Shown here: piece after piece, positions 58,049-64,000 of the stretch
How positions within the stretch are numbered: the first letter of the stretch is position 1
How the letters are laid out: every line of letters begins with the position of its first letter
NCBI GenBank assembly: GCA_947645675.1
Contig: CANSDP010000003.1
Coordinates: 1-64,000, forward strand
DNA: 64,000 nt
DNA from: an uncultured Bacillota bacterium
GTDB lineage: Bacteria > Bacillota > Clostridia > Oscillospirales > Oscillospiraceae
Reading direction: 5' to 3'
Position numbers and translations under genes: made by a program
The notes under the pieces: model-generated
Database searches by the model: none
Seen by the model: the letters and a program-made list of their open reading frames with translations, nothing else
What the model was told of the DNA's origin: nothing

Positions 58049-59098
58049 ATGAATCAGAAAAAGCTTTGGACAGGAATGATTTGTTTGGCCTTGAGCGCCG
58101 CACTGCTGCTGACTGGATGCGGCGGAAAGGGCGGCAGTGATAAAAGCGGCAATGACGCGAGCGGCGGCGGGAGTAAAAGTGATGTGAGCTCCTCCGCGTC
58201 CTCCGCGGACAAGAGCGACGGGCCCGTGGACTACAGCAAGTATAACTCCTATCTGGATCTGGCGGAAGAGATCAGCGGGGAGATCGAGCCCATTTTGGAG
58301 GTCTATTTCTCCAACGTGAGCTTCGACCCCAGCTTTACCGTGACCGGAGACTACGCCGCCATCAAGGAGGCGGTGGAGTTCTACACCCCCAACACCTACC
58401 TTGTGGAAAAGGCGCTGGACTATCTGGATGAGGAGCCCGCCTATCCCGAGGCGGACGCCGCTCTCCGGGACCTGGGGGACAGTCCCGTCAAGGTGATGGA
58501 GGCCCTGAACCACCTAGGCTCCTACATGCGCTTTGACGAGTTTGAGGAGGACAACCTGGCGAAGGCCCGGGAGATTCACGCCGAGCTGTGGAGCGCCCTC
58601 CAGGTCTACGACGCCAATTACGAGGCCTTCCTGGCCGCCTTCGATATCCTGGCCAGCCAGGGCGAGGAGGAGAACCTGAACCAGCTGCTGGAGGAGGAGG
58701 AGATGATCCTCTACCACTCCCTGTGCCTGATTCAGACCAGCGAGGATATTCTGGGTGATGTCTGGAGCCAGATTGACGCTGCCAACACCGGAGAGGAGAC
58801 GGTCCTGCCTGAGATTGACATGACCAACCTCTCCCCCCTGTTCGACAGCCTCCAGACCTCCCACGACAGCCTGACCGAGGCCCTGGGGAACGAGTCCGAG
58901 CGGGAAAAGGTGGAAATTTTCACCGGCCGGGTAGGGGACAGCGCGCTGGAGCTGTACACGAATAAAGCGAACTCTCTCTACAGCTATATGGGCGCCCTGG
59001 CCGAGGCCCTTATGGCCGGCACTGACTACGCTGAGGCTCTGCTCAACGCCAGCGACGCCATCAGCAGTATGATTGACAGCTATAATAATATTCTCTGA
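58049..59098 (+). CDS. Lipoprotein with DUF3829-like domain
   Basis: A 349-residue lipoprotein. The signal peptide ends in the lipobox LLLTGC, followed by a Gly/Ser/Asp-rich linker and an all-helical domain (KYNSYLDLAEEISGEIEPIL, YMRFDEFEEDNLAKAREIHAEL, YDANYEAFLAAFDIL, ALLNASDAISSMIDSYNNIL). The Y-N-x-Y-I-x-L beginning and the long helices resemble DUF3829. It is acidic and probably anchored to the outer face of the membrane. The ATG at 58049 has GAGAAGG upstream; the longer frame overlaps the previous gene and is rejected. Function unknown. Confidence 0.82.
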   Translation: MNQKKLWTGMICLALSAALLLTGCGGKGGSDKSGNDASGGGSKSDVSSSASSADKSDGPVDYSKYNSYLDLAEEISGEIEPILEVYFSNVSFDPSFTVTGDYAAIKEAVEFYTPNTYLVEKALDYLDEEPAYPEADAALRDLGDSPVKVMEALNHLGSYMRFDEFEEDNLAKAREIHAELWSALQVYDANYEAFLAAFDILASQGEEENLNQLLEEEEMILYHSLCLIQTSEDILGDVWSQIDAANTGEETVLPEIDMTNLSPLFDSLQTSHDSLTEALGNESEREKVEIFTGRVGDSALELYTNKANSLYSYMGALAEALMAGTDYAEALLNASDAISSMIDSYNNIL

Positions 59099-59120
59099 TT
59101 ATCATAATTGAAGGGGTTGA

Positions 59121-59582
59121 ATGCAAGTGAAATTGGCCAACGCCCTGTCCCAGCGGTCGGAATTACAGACCCGCATCCGTCAGCTGGAGGTCCGGCTGAA
59201 CAACAACGCCCAGGTCCAGGAGGGGGAACAGCCCGCCGAGGACCCTGTGGAGCTGTTGAAGGAGCTGGAGGCGGACTATGCCCGGCTGGAGGAGCTGATC
59301 TCCGCCATCAACCGCACCAACAATTCCACCCGGCTGGAGGACGGGGCCACCTTGTCCGACCTGCTGGCCAGGCGGGACTGCACAAGGGGAAGGCTGTCCG
59401 CCCTGCGCGGTTTCCTCAGCAATGCCAGCGCCCTGGTCCGCCGTCACAGCGCCAGCGAGATCAAAGTAAAGAGCACGGTCAACGTCCGCCAGCTGCAAAA
59501 ACAGGTGGATGTCCTCTCCAAGGACCTGCGGGAGCTGGAGGAGACCATTCAGGAGAAAAACTGGACCACCGAGCTATTATAA
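59121..59582 (+). CDS. DIP1984 family protein
   Basis: A 153-residue cytoplasmic coiled-coil protein. The sequence follows the DIP1984 family closely: KLANALSQRSELQTRIRQLE, NAQVQEGEQPAEDPVELL, ISAINRTNNSTRL, SDLLARRDCTRGRLSALR, SEIKVKSTVNVRQLQKQVD and the ending IQEKNWTTELL. The family is widespread and of unknown function (some members were named septicolysin without clear proof). AAGGGGTTGA precedes the ATG. A UUCG hairpin follows the stop. Confidence 0.92.
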   Translation: MQVKLANALSQRSELQTRIRQLEVRLNNNAQVQEGEQPAEDPVELLKELEADYARLEELISAINRTNNSTRLEDGATLSDLLARRDCTRGRLSALRGFLSNASALVRRHSASEIKVKSTVNVRQLQKQVDVLSKDLRELEETIQEKNWTTELL

Positions 59583-59585
59583 AAT

Positions 59586-59615
59586 GTATTCCGCCCCCTT
59601 CGGGGGGCGGAATAC
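59586..59615 (+). terminator. UUCG hairpin after the DIP1984 gene
   Basis: GTATTCCGCCCCC and GGGGGCGGAATAC form a 13-bp stem closed by CTTCGG, an extra-stable tetraloop. The plus strand continues AAAAAGC without a T-run, so an RNA-end protecting role is as likely as termination; the minus strand has ATTTTATAA. Confidence 0.5.
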
Positions 59616-59816
59616 AAAAAGCATTTGGTTGCGTGAAAGGCGGATGTCAGCTCCGCGCCGGAGCCATCGGCGCCTCATGGAGGCGGCGGGACCTCGCCTG
59701 GGTTCGAATCCCGGCTCTTTATCAGGTCCGTTACCGTTACACCTGTATCGTTATGTCCTTCGGGACGCTTTTTATCACTACCAGACGTCGGTTTCACGCG
59801 GGCGGGTTTGGGGAAC
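59616..59816. other. Non-coding stretch with a tRNA T-loop-like sequence
   Basis: No credible gene. GGGTTCGAATCCC at about 59700 is identical to a tRNA T-arm, but no matching acceptor or anticodon arm is found. Several short GC hairpins occur (CGGATG...CTCCG, GCGCC/GGCGC). It ends at a terminator (59817-59846). It may be a leftover tRNA 3' end or attachment site. Confidence 0.4.
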
Positions 59817-59846
59817 AGCCGGACGCAGTCAATGTGTCCGGCTTTT
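59817..59846 (+). terminator. Terminator before the toxin-antitoxin operon
   Basis: AGCCGGAC (59817-59824) and GTCCGGCT (59836-59843) pair around an 11-nt loop, followed by TTTG. Confidence 0.6.
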
Positions 59847-59859
59847 GTATGGAAATATC

Positions 59860-59888
59860 TTGACAATGTATTGAAAATTATTTATGAT
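59860..59888 (+). promoter_or_regulatory. Promoter of the toxin-antitoxin operon
   Basis: TTGACA (59860-59865) and TATGAT (59883-59888) are 17 bp apart, 31 bp before the antitoxin ATG. Confidence 0.75.
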
Positions 59889-59919
59889 ACATAGTATAAG
59901 ACAGAAAGGGGTGTCTGAT

Positions 59920-60195
59920 ATGGCGCAGACTAATATAAGCATTCGTATGGACGCGGAATTGAAGCGTCAGTTTGAGGAATTTTGCTCGGATATCGGTATG
60001 AGTATGACAACGGCGTTTACTGTATTCGCCAAGAAGGCCGTGCGGGAGAATAAGATACCGTTTGAGGTCGGCGGAGACATTCCAAATGAAGAAACCCGGC
60101 GGGCGTTGGAGGAGGCAAGGATGGGAATCGGCTTGAGTAAAGCCTACACGTCTGTAGACGAGATGATGGAGGATCTCCTCAATGCTGAAGATTAG
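59920..60195 (+). CDS. RelB/DinJ-type antitoxin
   Basis: A 91-residue protein with the DinJ/RelB pattern: N-terminal ribbon-helix-helix (TNISIRMDAELKRQFEEFCSDIGMSMTTAFTVFAKKAVRE), the signature IPFEV, and a C-terminal helix (YTSVDEMMEDLL) that wraps the toxin. It neutralises the following toxin and normally represses the operon by binding a palindrome over its promoter. The ATG at 59920 follows AAAGGGGTGTCTG; the in-frame ATG at 59884 lies in the -10 box. Its stop overlaps the toxin start by 14 bp. Confidence 0.93.
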   Translation: MAQTNISIRMDAELKRQFEEFCSDIGMSMTTAFTVFAKKAVRENKIPFEVGGDIPNEETRRALEEARMGIGLSKAYTSVDEMMEDLLNAED

Positions 60196-60454
60196 AGTTC
60201 ACAGATTATTTAAGAAGGATCTTAAGCGAATTGAAAGGCGGGGCTATAACCTTGATCTGTTGAGGACAACTGTCAGTTTTCTGGCAGAGCAAAAAACTCT
60301 GTCAGAAAAGTATAAAGACCACCGGCTGACAGGCGATTACACAGGCTATCGGGAGTGCCATATCACGCCTGATTGGCTGCTGGTCTATCGGATTGACCGG
60401 GACCAACTGATTTTGGTGCTCACCCGAACGGGTACCCACAGCGATTTATTTTAA
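60182..60454 (+). CDS. YafQ/RelE-type toxin (mRNA interferase)
   Basis: A 90-residue RelE-superfamily ribonuclease expected to cut mRNA on the ribosome. The YafQ signature is clear: [16 protein letters not shown], then [26 protein letters not shown] with the catalytic His region (RECHI..DW) and the final [15 protein letters not shown], where the His near the end is the conserved YafQ residue. It overlaps the antitoxin gene by 14 bp. The rnhA gene follows 13 bp later and may be cotranscribed. Confidence 0.93.
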   Translation: MLKIRVHRLFKKDLKRIERRGYNLDLLRTTVSFLAEQKTLSEKYKDHRLTGDYTGYRECHITPDWLLVYRIDRDQLILVLTRTGTHSDLF

Positions 60455-60467
60455 GGAAGAAGAAACC

Positions 60468-60905
60468 ATGAAAATTGTCACCATTTACACCGATGGGGCC
60501 TGCTCCGGCAACCCCGGCCCCGGGGGCTGGGGGGCCATCCTGATGTACAACGGCCACAGGAAAGAGCTGTCCGGGGGCGAGGCCCAGACCACCAACAACC
60601 GCATGGAGCTCACCGGAGTCATCGCCGCCCTGGAGGCCCTGAAGGAGCCCTGCGCGGTGGAGCTGTACTCCGACAGCAAATACGTCATCGACGGCCTGGG
60701 CAAGGGCTGGGCCAAGGGCTGGCGGGCCAGAGGCTGGGTGAAGTCGGACAAAAAGCCCGCCCTGAACCCAGACCTGTGGGGCCGGCTGCTGGATCTGTGC
60801 GAGAAGCACACCGTCAGCCTCCACTGGGTCAAGGGCCACGCCGAGAACGAGTTCAACAACCGCTGTGATCAGCTGGCGGTGGCGGAGAGTCAGAAATATA
60901 GATGA
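60468..60905 (+). CDS. rnhA: Ribonuclease HI
   Basis: A 145-residue enzyme that cuts RNA in RNA-DNA hybrids. Catalytic residues Asp9, Glu47, Asp69 and Asp134 match E. coli Asp10, Glu48, Asp70 and Asp134; [18 protein letters not shown] and [17 protein letters not shown] are diagnostic. The basic handle ([20 protein letters not shown]) is present. AAGGAAGAAG precedes the ATG. It ends at a hairpin terminator shared with the converging small membrane gene. Confidence 0.97.
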   Translation: MKIVTIYTDGACSGNPGPGGWGAILMYNGHRKELSGGEAQTTNNRMELTGVIAALEALKEPCAVELYSDSKYVIDGLGKGWAKGWRARGWVKSDKKPALNPDLWGRLLDLCEKHTVSLHWVKGHAENEFNNRCDQLAVAESQKYR

Positions 60906-60942
60906 AAAAAGCACAGGACTTACTTGTCCTGCGCTTTTTTCT
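60905..60942. terminator. Bidirectional terminator after rnhA
   Basis: AAAAAAGC-A-CAGGAC and GTCCTG-C-GCTTTTTT pair around TTACTT, with A-run before and T-run after, so it works in both directions. Confidence 0.85.
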
Positions 60943-61087
60943 TGTTTCGGTAACAAATATCCCGGTTTCCGCAGGTGGCGCAGCCCCGGCCGCACCCCCG
61001 CTTCTTGCCATAATCGTTGAGCAGCAGAATGGCGATGGGGATGCCGATGACGGCTACGGCAAACAGTCCAATGGCGAAGTATTCCAC
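60920..61087 (-). CDS. Small cysteine-rich membrane protein
   Basis: A 55-residue protein: one membrane helix (AIGLFAVAVIGIPIAILLL) followed by a basic, cysteine-rich tail, KKRGCGRGCATCGNRDICYR. The layout is like the FeoB-associated small Cys-rich proteins, although no feo genes are in the window, so a metal role is only a suggestion. The start is GTG at 61087 with GAGGAGG upstream; the longer reading has no site. It lies 14 bp after the XRE gene stop and is likely its operon partner. Confidence 0.75.
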   Translation of the reverse strand: MEYFAIGLFAVAVIGIPIAILLLNDYGKKRGCGRGCATCGNRDICYRNKKKAQDK

Positions 61088-61101
61088 AGGCGGGCCTCCT
61101 C

Positions 61102-61311
61102 TCAATCGAAGTAGAACAACTCCTCGAATTTCTTGTCCAGGGCGATGCACAGGACCAGGGCCAGCTTGGCGGTGGGGTTGAACTGCCCCGTCTCGATGGA
61201 GCTGATGGTCTGGCGGGAGACGCCCACCAGCTTGGCCAGCTCCCCCTGGGACAGGGAGCGCTCCGCCCGGGCCACCTTTAACCGATTTTTCAGGACCAGC
61301 TGATCGTCCAT
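61102..61311 (-). CDS. Small XRE-family regulator
   Basis: A 69-residue single-domain helix-turn-helix protein (LKNRLKVARAERSLSQGELAKLVGVSRQTISSIETGQFNPTAK, abbreviated here as the domain at 7-50; ends KKFEELFYF). This short group commonly pairs with a small membrane protein gene in Clostridia, as it does here with the DUF6442-like gene 4 bp upstream. It probably represses its own operon; the palindrome at 61716-61727 is the candidate operator. Confidence 0.92.
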   Translation of the reverse strand: MDDQLVLKNRLKVARAERSLSQGELAKLVGVSRQTISSIETGQFNPTAKLALVLCIALDKKFEELFYFD

Positions 61312-61315
61312 GCCC

Positions 61316-61627
61316 TCACCTCTGTGAGAAATATTTTACCACATAAAACACCAGAATGACAAGGGAAATAATCATGGTGACCAAATCGGAGGCACTCTTC
61401 CGCTTGGTGAGCCGGTACAGCCGGCTGCTGACGCAGGAGGTCCAGAACATAATCATGACGCTGTCGGAGGACAGGTTGTGAAAGTGATTGTAGGCGACAA
61501 TCGCAAGGCCTGCCATCAGGGTAAAGGCCAGACTGAAGGACTCCCCCTCAATGGTGATGGTCCGCTCCATCTCGTCCCGGTTTTCATTTTCTTTGCGGCT
61601 TTTTTCCAGAATTTTGTCCTTGTCCAT
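61316..61627 (-). CDS. Small two-helix membrane protein (DUF6442-like)
   Basis: A 103-residue protein. The N-terminal 35 residues are charged (KSRKENENRDEMERTITIEGES); two or three membrane helices follow (FSLAFTLMAGLAIVAYNHF, DSVMIMFWTSCVSSRLYRL, SDLVTMIISLVILVFYVVKYF). The beginning KDKILEKSRKENENRDE is what I recall from DUF6442 proteins paired with XRE genes. The function is unknown. AAGGAAG precedes the ATG. It is the first gene of a three-gene operon. Confidence 0.8.
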   Translation of the reverse strand: MDKDKILEKSRKENENRDEMERTITIEGESFSLAFTLMAGLAIVAYNHFHNLSSDSVMIMFWTSCVSSRLYRLTKRKSASDLVTMIISLVILVFYVVKYFSQR

Positions 61628-61689
61628 AAAACTGACTTCCTTTCAAAATTCCCGGCATTGGTCCGGCCGTGACCGTCTCCGTTGAGGGT

Positions 61690-61718
61690 ATCATAGCATA
61701 GAGACTTTGAATTGTCAA
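61690..61718 (-). promoter_or_regulatory. Promoter of the DUF6442-XRE operon
   Basis: On the minus strand TTGACA (61718-61713) and TATGAT (61695-61690) are 17 bp apart, about 63 bp before the first gene. Confidence 0.8.
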
Positions 61719-61727
61719 GTATACTTG
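61716..61727. promoter_or_regulatory. Candidate operator of the XRE regulator
   Basis: CAAGTATACTTG is a perfect 12-bp palindrome touching the -35 box of the operon promoter; flanks TGT..TCA extend it imperfectly. Confidence 0.55.
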
Positions 61728-61750
61728 TCAGAAAAGCAATGAAACTTGGC

Positions 61751-61861
61751 AAACTCCCTTCGTCACGGCTTTGCCGTGCCACCTCCCTCAGAGAGGGAGG
61801 TTTTAGAAAGGCTCCCTCTTTGAGGGAGCTGGCTGGTCGAAGGCCAGACTGAGGGAGTTTT
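61751..61861. repeat. Dispersed cloverleaf-like repeat (module order reversed)
   Basis: AAACTCCCT at the left and AGGGAGTTT at the right close a set of hairpins: CACGGCTTTGCCGTG, CCTCCCTC/GAGGGAGG, GCTCCCTC/GAGGGAGC and CTGGTCGAAGGCCAG. The same modules occur at 13775-13908 in the opposite order. Confidence 0.75.
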
Positions 61862-61931
61862 AAGTCTTGCCTTTTCCTCTCGAACAGGGTACAATCAGGA
61901 GCAAGACTGCAAAGACCAGGAGGAAAATGGA

Positions 61932-62741
61932 ATGAAGGAATTTCGCGGAAGTCAAAACTACGTGGCCTCGGAGGAGCTGCTCCGGGCGGCCAACATCGCT
62001 ATGGTGCTGCAAAAACCCCTGCTCATCAAGGGGGAGCCAGGCACGGGAAAGACTATGCTGGCCGAGGCCATCTCTCAGGCGCTGGGCAAAAAGCTCATTA
62101 TCTGGAATATCAAGTCCACCACCAAGGCCCAGGACGGTCTCTATGTATACGACGTAGTCCAGCGGCTCTACGACAGCCAGTTTGGGGGCCAGGGGGTGGA
62201 CGACATTGAAAAGTATGTCAAGCTGGGCAAGCTGGGAGAGGCCTTTACCAACGATGAACAGGTCATCCTCCTCATCGACGAGATCGACAAGGCCGACCTG
62301 GAGTTCCCCAATGACCTGCTGTGGGAGCTGGACCGGATGGAGTTCCACATCCCGGAGACGGGCCGGACGGTGAAGGCCAACCACCGCCCGGTGGTGATCA
62401 TCACCTCCAACGCGGAGAAGGAGCTGCCCGACGCCTTTTTGCGCCGGTGCGTCTTCCACTATATCGAGTTCCCCAACAAGGAGCTGATGGAGGATATTGT
62501 CCGGGTCCACTTCCCTGACATCAACAAAAGGCTGCTGGACCAGGTGCTGGAGGCCTTCTATAAGATCCGGAACCTGCCCCAGATCAAGAAAAAGCCCTCC
62601 ACCAGCGAGATCATCGACTGGATCCAGGCCCTCCAGCACGGGGGTGTGGACGTGCGCCGGATTGTGAAGGAGGTCCCCTATGTGGGGGTGCTGCTGAAAA
62701 AGAACGAGGACATCGATGTCCTGCGCCGTCAGTGGCGGTGA
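61932..62741 (+). CDS. MoxR-family AAA+ ATPase
   Basis: A 269-residue ATPase. Walker A GEPGTGKT (34-41), Walker B VILLIDEIDKADLEFPNDLL, sensor 1 VVIITSNAEKELPDAFLRRC are clear. MoxR ATPases act as chaperones that help fold or activate a partner with a VWA metal-binding domain, and such a partner is encoded immediately downstream. GGAGGAAAATGGA precedes the ATG. A cloverleaf repeat lies just upstream. The client enzyme, if any, is not in the window. Confidence 0.95.
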   Translation: MKEFRGSQNYVASEELLRAANIAMVLQKPLLIKGEPGTGKTMLAEAISQALGKKLIIWNIKSTTKAQDGLYVYDVVQRLYDSQFGGQGVDDIEKYVKLGKLGEAFTNDEQVILLIDEIDKADLEFPNDLLWELDRMEFHIPETGRTVKANHRPVVIITSNAEKELPDAFLRRCVFHYIEFPNKELMEDIVRVHFPDINKRLLDQVLEAFYKIRNLPQIKKKPSTSEIIDWIQALQHGGVDVRRIVKEVPYVGVLLKKNEDIDVLRRQWR

Positions 62742-62745
62742 GGCC

Positions 62746-63945
62746 ATGTTTACCGATTTTCTGTATCTGCTCCGGCGAAATGGCTTGAAGGTGTCCCTCA
62801 CCGAGTGGATGGCCCTGGTGGAGGGCCTGCACAAAAATCTCCACAACGCCAGCTTCACCGGCTTTTACCACCTGTGCCGCTGTCTGCTGGTGAAGAGTGA
62901 GGCCGACTTCGACACCTTCGACCGCGCTTTTTTGGAGTATTTTAAGGACGTCCCCTTTCAACAGGAGGTATCCCAAGAGTTATTGGACTGGCTAAATAAA
63001 CCAGAAGTATTATCCGACTACGCCAACTGGGACGAGGTCCAGGCCCTGAAAAACATGGGCTTCTCTGAGGAGGAGATTGAGCGGATGCTCCAGGAGCGGA
63101 TGCTGGAGCAGACCGAGGAGCACAACGGGGGCAATTACTGGGTGGGCACCCACGGCATGTCCATGTTCGGCAACTCCGGTCTTTCCCCCAAGGGCATCCG
63201 GGTGGGGGGACAGAGTATGTACCGCCGGGCCTTCCGGGTGGCGGGGGAGCGGAAATTCCGGGACTTCCGCCGGGACAACACCCTGGACACCCGCCAGTTT
63301 CAGGTGGCTCTGCGGCACCTGCGCCAGTACTCCGGCCTGGTGGACCTGCCGCCCACCGAGTTCGACGTGGACAGGACCATCAAGGACACAGCGGACAACG
63401 GCGGCGTGCTCAAGGTGCGGTATAAGCGGCCCCGGGAGAACACAGTAAAAGTACTGCTGCTCATGGACTCCGGCGGCTCTATGGACTACTACGCCCAGAT
63501 GTGCTCCGCCCTGTTCCAGGCGGTGAGCAAGTCGGGGCACTTTAAGGATTTGAAGGTCTACTACTTTCACAACTGTGTTTACAGCCGTCTCTATCAGGAC
63601 CCCACCCTCATGTCCCGGAACAGCATCCCTACGGACTGGGTGCTGTCCAATCTCCCGGGGGACTACAAGCTGATTTTGGTGGGGGACGCTCAGATGGCCC
63701 CCTATGAGCTGATGGGGGGCTACTACGGCAGGGGAGAGCGGTCGGACGGTCCTCAGTGCGGGATGGACTGGCTGCGGCTTTTAAAGGGCCGTTTCCGGCA
63801 CACCGTCTGGCTCAACCCCAGCCCCCGCCCCGACTGGGGCCCCTACTGGTCCCAGACCTACGACGCCATCGCCAAGGAATTTTCCATGTTTCCCCTCACC
63901 GTAGACGGCCTGGAGGAGGGCATGAAAAAGCTGCTGACGCGCTAG
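62746..63945 (+). CDS. VWA-domain protein (CoxE-like), MoxR partner
   Basis: A 399-residue cytoplasmic protein. The N-terminal 220 residues are helical (MFTDFLYLLRRNGLKVSLTEW, FYHLCRCLLVKSEADFDTFD); the C-terminal VWA domain starts VKVLLLMDSGGSMDYY with a metal-site motif D241-S-G-G-S, that is, DxGxS instead of the usual DxSxS, a change I have seen in this family. It includes VYYFHNCVYSRLYQDP and LILVGDAQMAPYELMGGYYG. The ATG at 62746 follows GGTGAGG; an upstream start overlaps the ATPase gene. It is 4 bp after that gene. It should work with the MoxR protein on an unidentified client. Confidence 0.93.
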   Translation: MFTDFLYLLRRNGLKVSLTEWMALVEGLHKNLHNASFTGFYHLCRCLLVKSEADFDTFDRAFLEYFKDVPFQQEVSQELLDWLNKPEVLSDYANWDEVQALKNMGFSEEEIERMLQERMLEQTEEHNGGNYWVGTHGMSMFGNSGLSPKGIRVGGQSMYRRAFRVAGERKFRDFRRDNTLDTRQFQVALRHLRQYSGLVDLPPTEFDVDRTIKDTADNGGVLKVRYKRPRENTVKVLLLMDSGGSMDYYAQMCSALFQAVSKSGHFKDLKVYYFHNCVYSRLYQDPTLMSRNSIPTDWVLSNLPGDYKLILVGDAQMAPYELMGGYYGRGERSDGPQCGMDWLRLLKGRFRHTVWLNPSPRPDWGPYWSQTYDAIAKEFSMFPLTVDGLEEGMKKLLTR

Positions 63946-64000
63946 CCCGCCCGGCTCCGCCGCTCCCTGAACAGAACACCGCCCCTTCTTTCCAGAGAAG

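Noticed and set aside
59690-59725. Possible tRNA gene around GGGTTCGAATCCC
   Set aside because: The T-arm is perfect, but the following acceptor (CTCTTTA) has no partner upstream, and no anticodon arm fits. Length from the nearest possible 5' acceptor (GGAGCC) is only about 60 nt.

Overview
The window is about 64 kb of a GC-rich (near 60%) chromosome from an anaerobic gut Bacillota, most like Oscillospiraceae (the Flavonifractor / Lawsonibacter / Oscillibacter type). The basis is the Firmicute dnaA-dnaN-yaaA-recF-remB-gyrB-gyrA order, a DnaD/DnaI-type helicase-loading pair, AGGAGG ribosome binding sites, consensus SigA promoters, Gly/Ser-rich SBP lipoprotein linkers, and dispersed palindromic repeats of a kind I associate from memory with gut Clostridia. 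The genus is an inference. The window contains a probable replication origin (dnaA-dnaN gap, 47.87-48.09 kb).

Left arm, 0-13 kb: the start of a response regulator; a LytTR regulator / GHKL kinase pair (498-2539) followed by a convincing LytTR-type tandem repeat in front of an operon with a membrane-tethered, domain-permuted GH3 enzyme, a cytoplasmic GH3 enzyme and a GtrA-like membrane protein. Then come an IS256-family transposase scrap, a VanY-like D,D-carboxypeptidase and a P-type Ca2+ ATPase.

Sugar region, 13-34 kb: a complete L-arabinose locus (araD, araA, an FGGY kinase, an importer with two RbsC-type permeases, double ATPase and lipoprotein SBP, and a divergent araR). Next is a probable sialic acid locus in two minus-strand operons: SBP, two permeases and N-acetylneuraminate lyase; then ROK-like kinase, AGE-type epimerase, RpiR regulator and a DUF624 protein. 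A GDSL hydrolase and a DUF4261 protein lie between them. The two halves share a 16-bp near-repeat that overlaps the -35 box of the kinase promoter.

Middle, 34-46 kb: YdcF and TetR proteins, a diguanylate cyclase with a PilZ-type partner, UDP-galactopyranose mutase with a glycosyltransferase, a small XRE regulator with twin operators, a probable small RNA unit, a Sel1-repeat protein, an RluA-family synthase, lspA, and the DnaI/DnaD pair.

Right arm, 46-64 kb: dnaA, origin, dnaN, S4 protein, recF, remB, PH-domain protein, gyrB, gyrA. Two lower-GC orphan genes break this block: a SUKH-4-like gene between dnaN and the S4 gene, and a DUF1349 gene between gyrB and gyrA. Beyond gyrA are two SHOCT-tail membrane proteins, a DUF3829-like lipoprotein, a DIP1984 protein, a RelB/YafQ-type toxin-antitoxin pair, rnhA, small XRE and membrane genes, and a MoxR ATPase / VWA pair. 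Promoters and terminators were found by eye; family names come from remembered motifs, not from searches.
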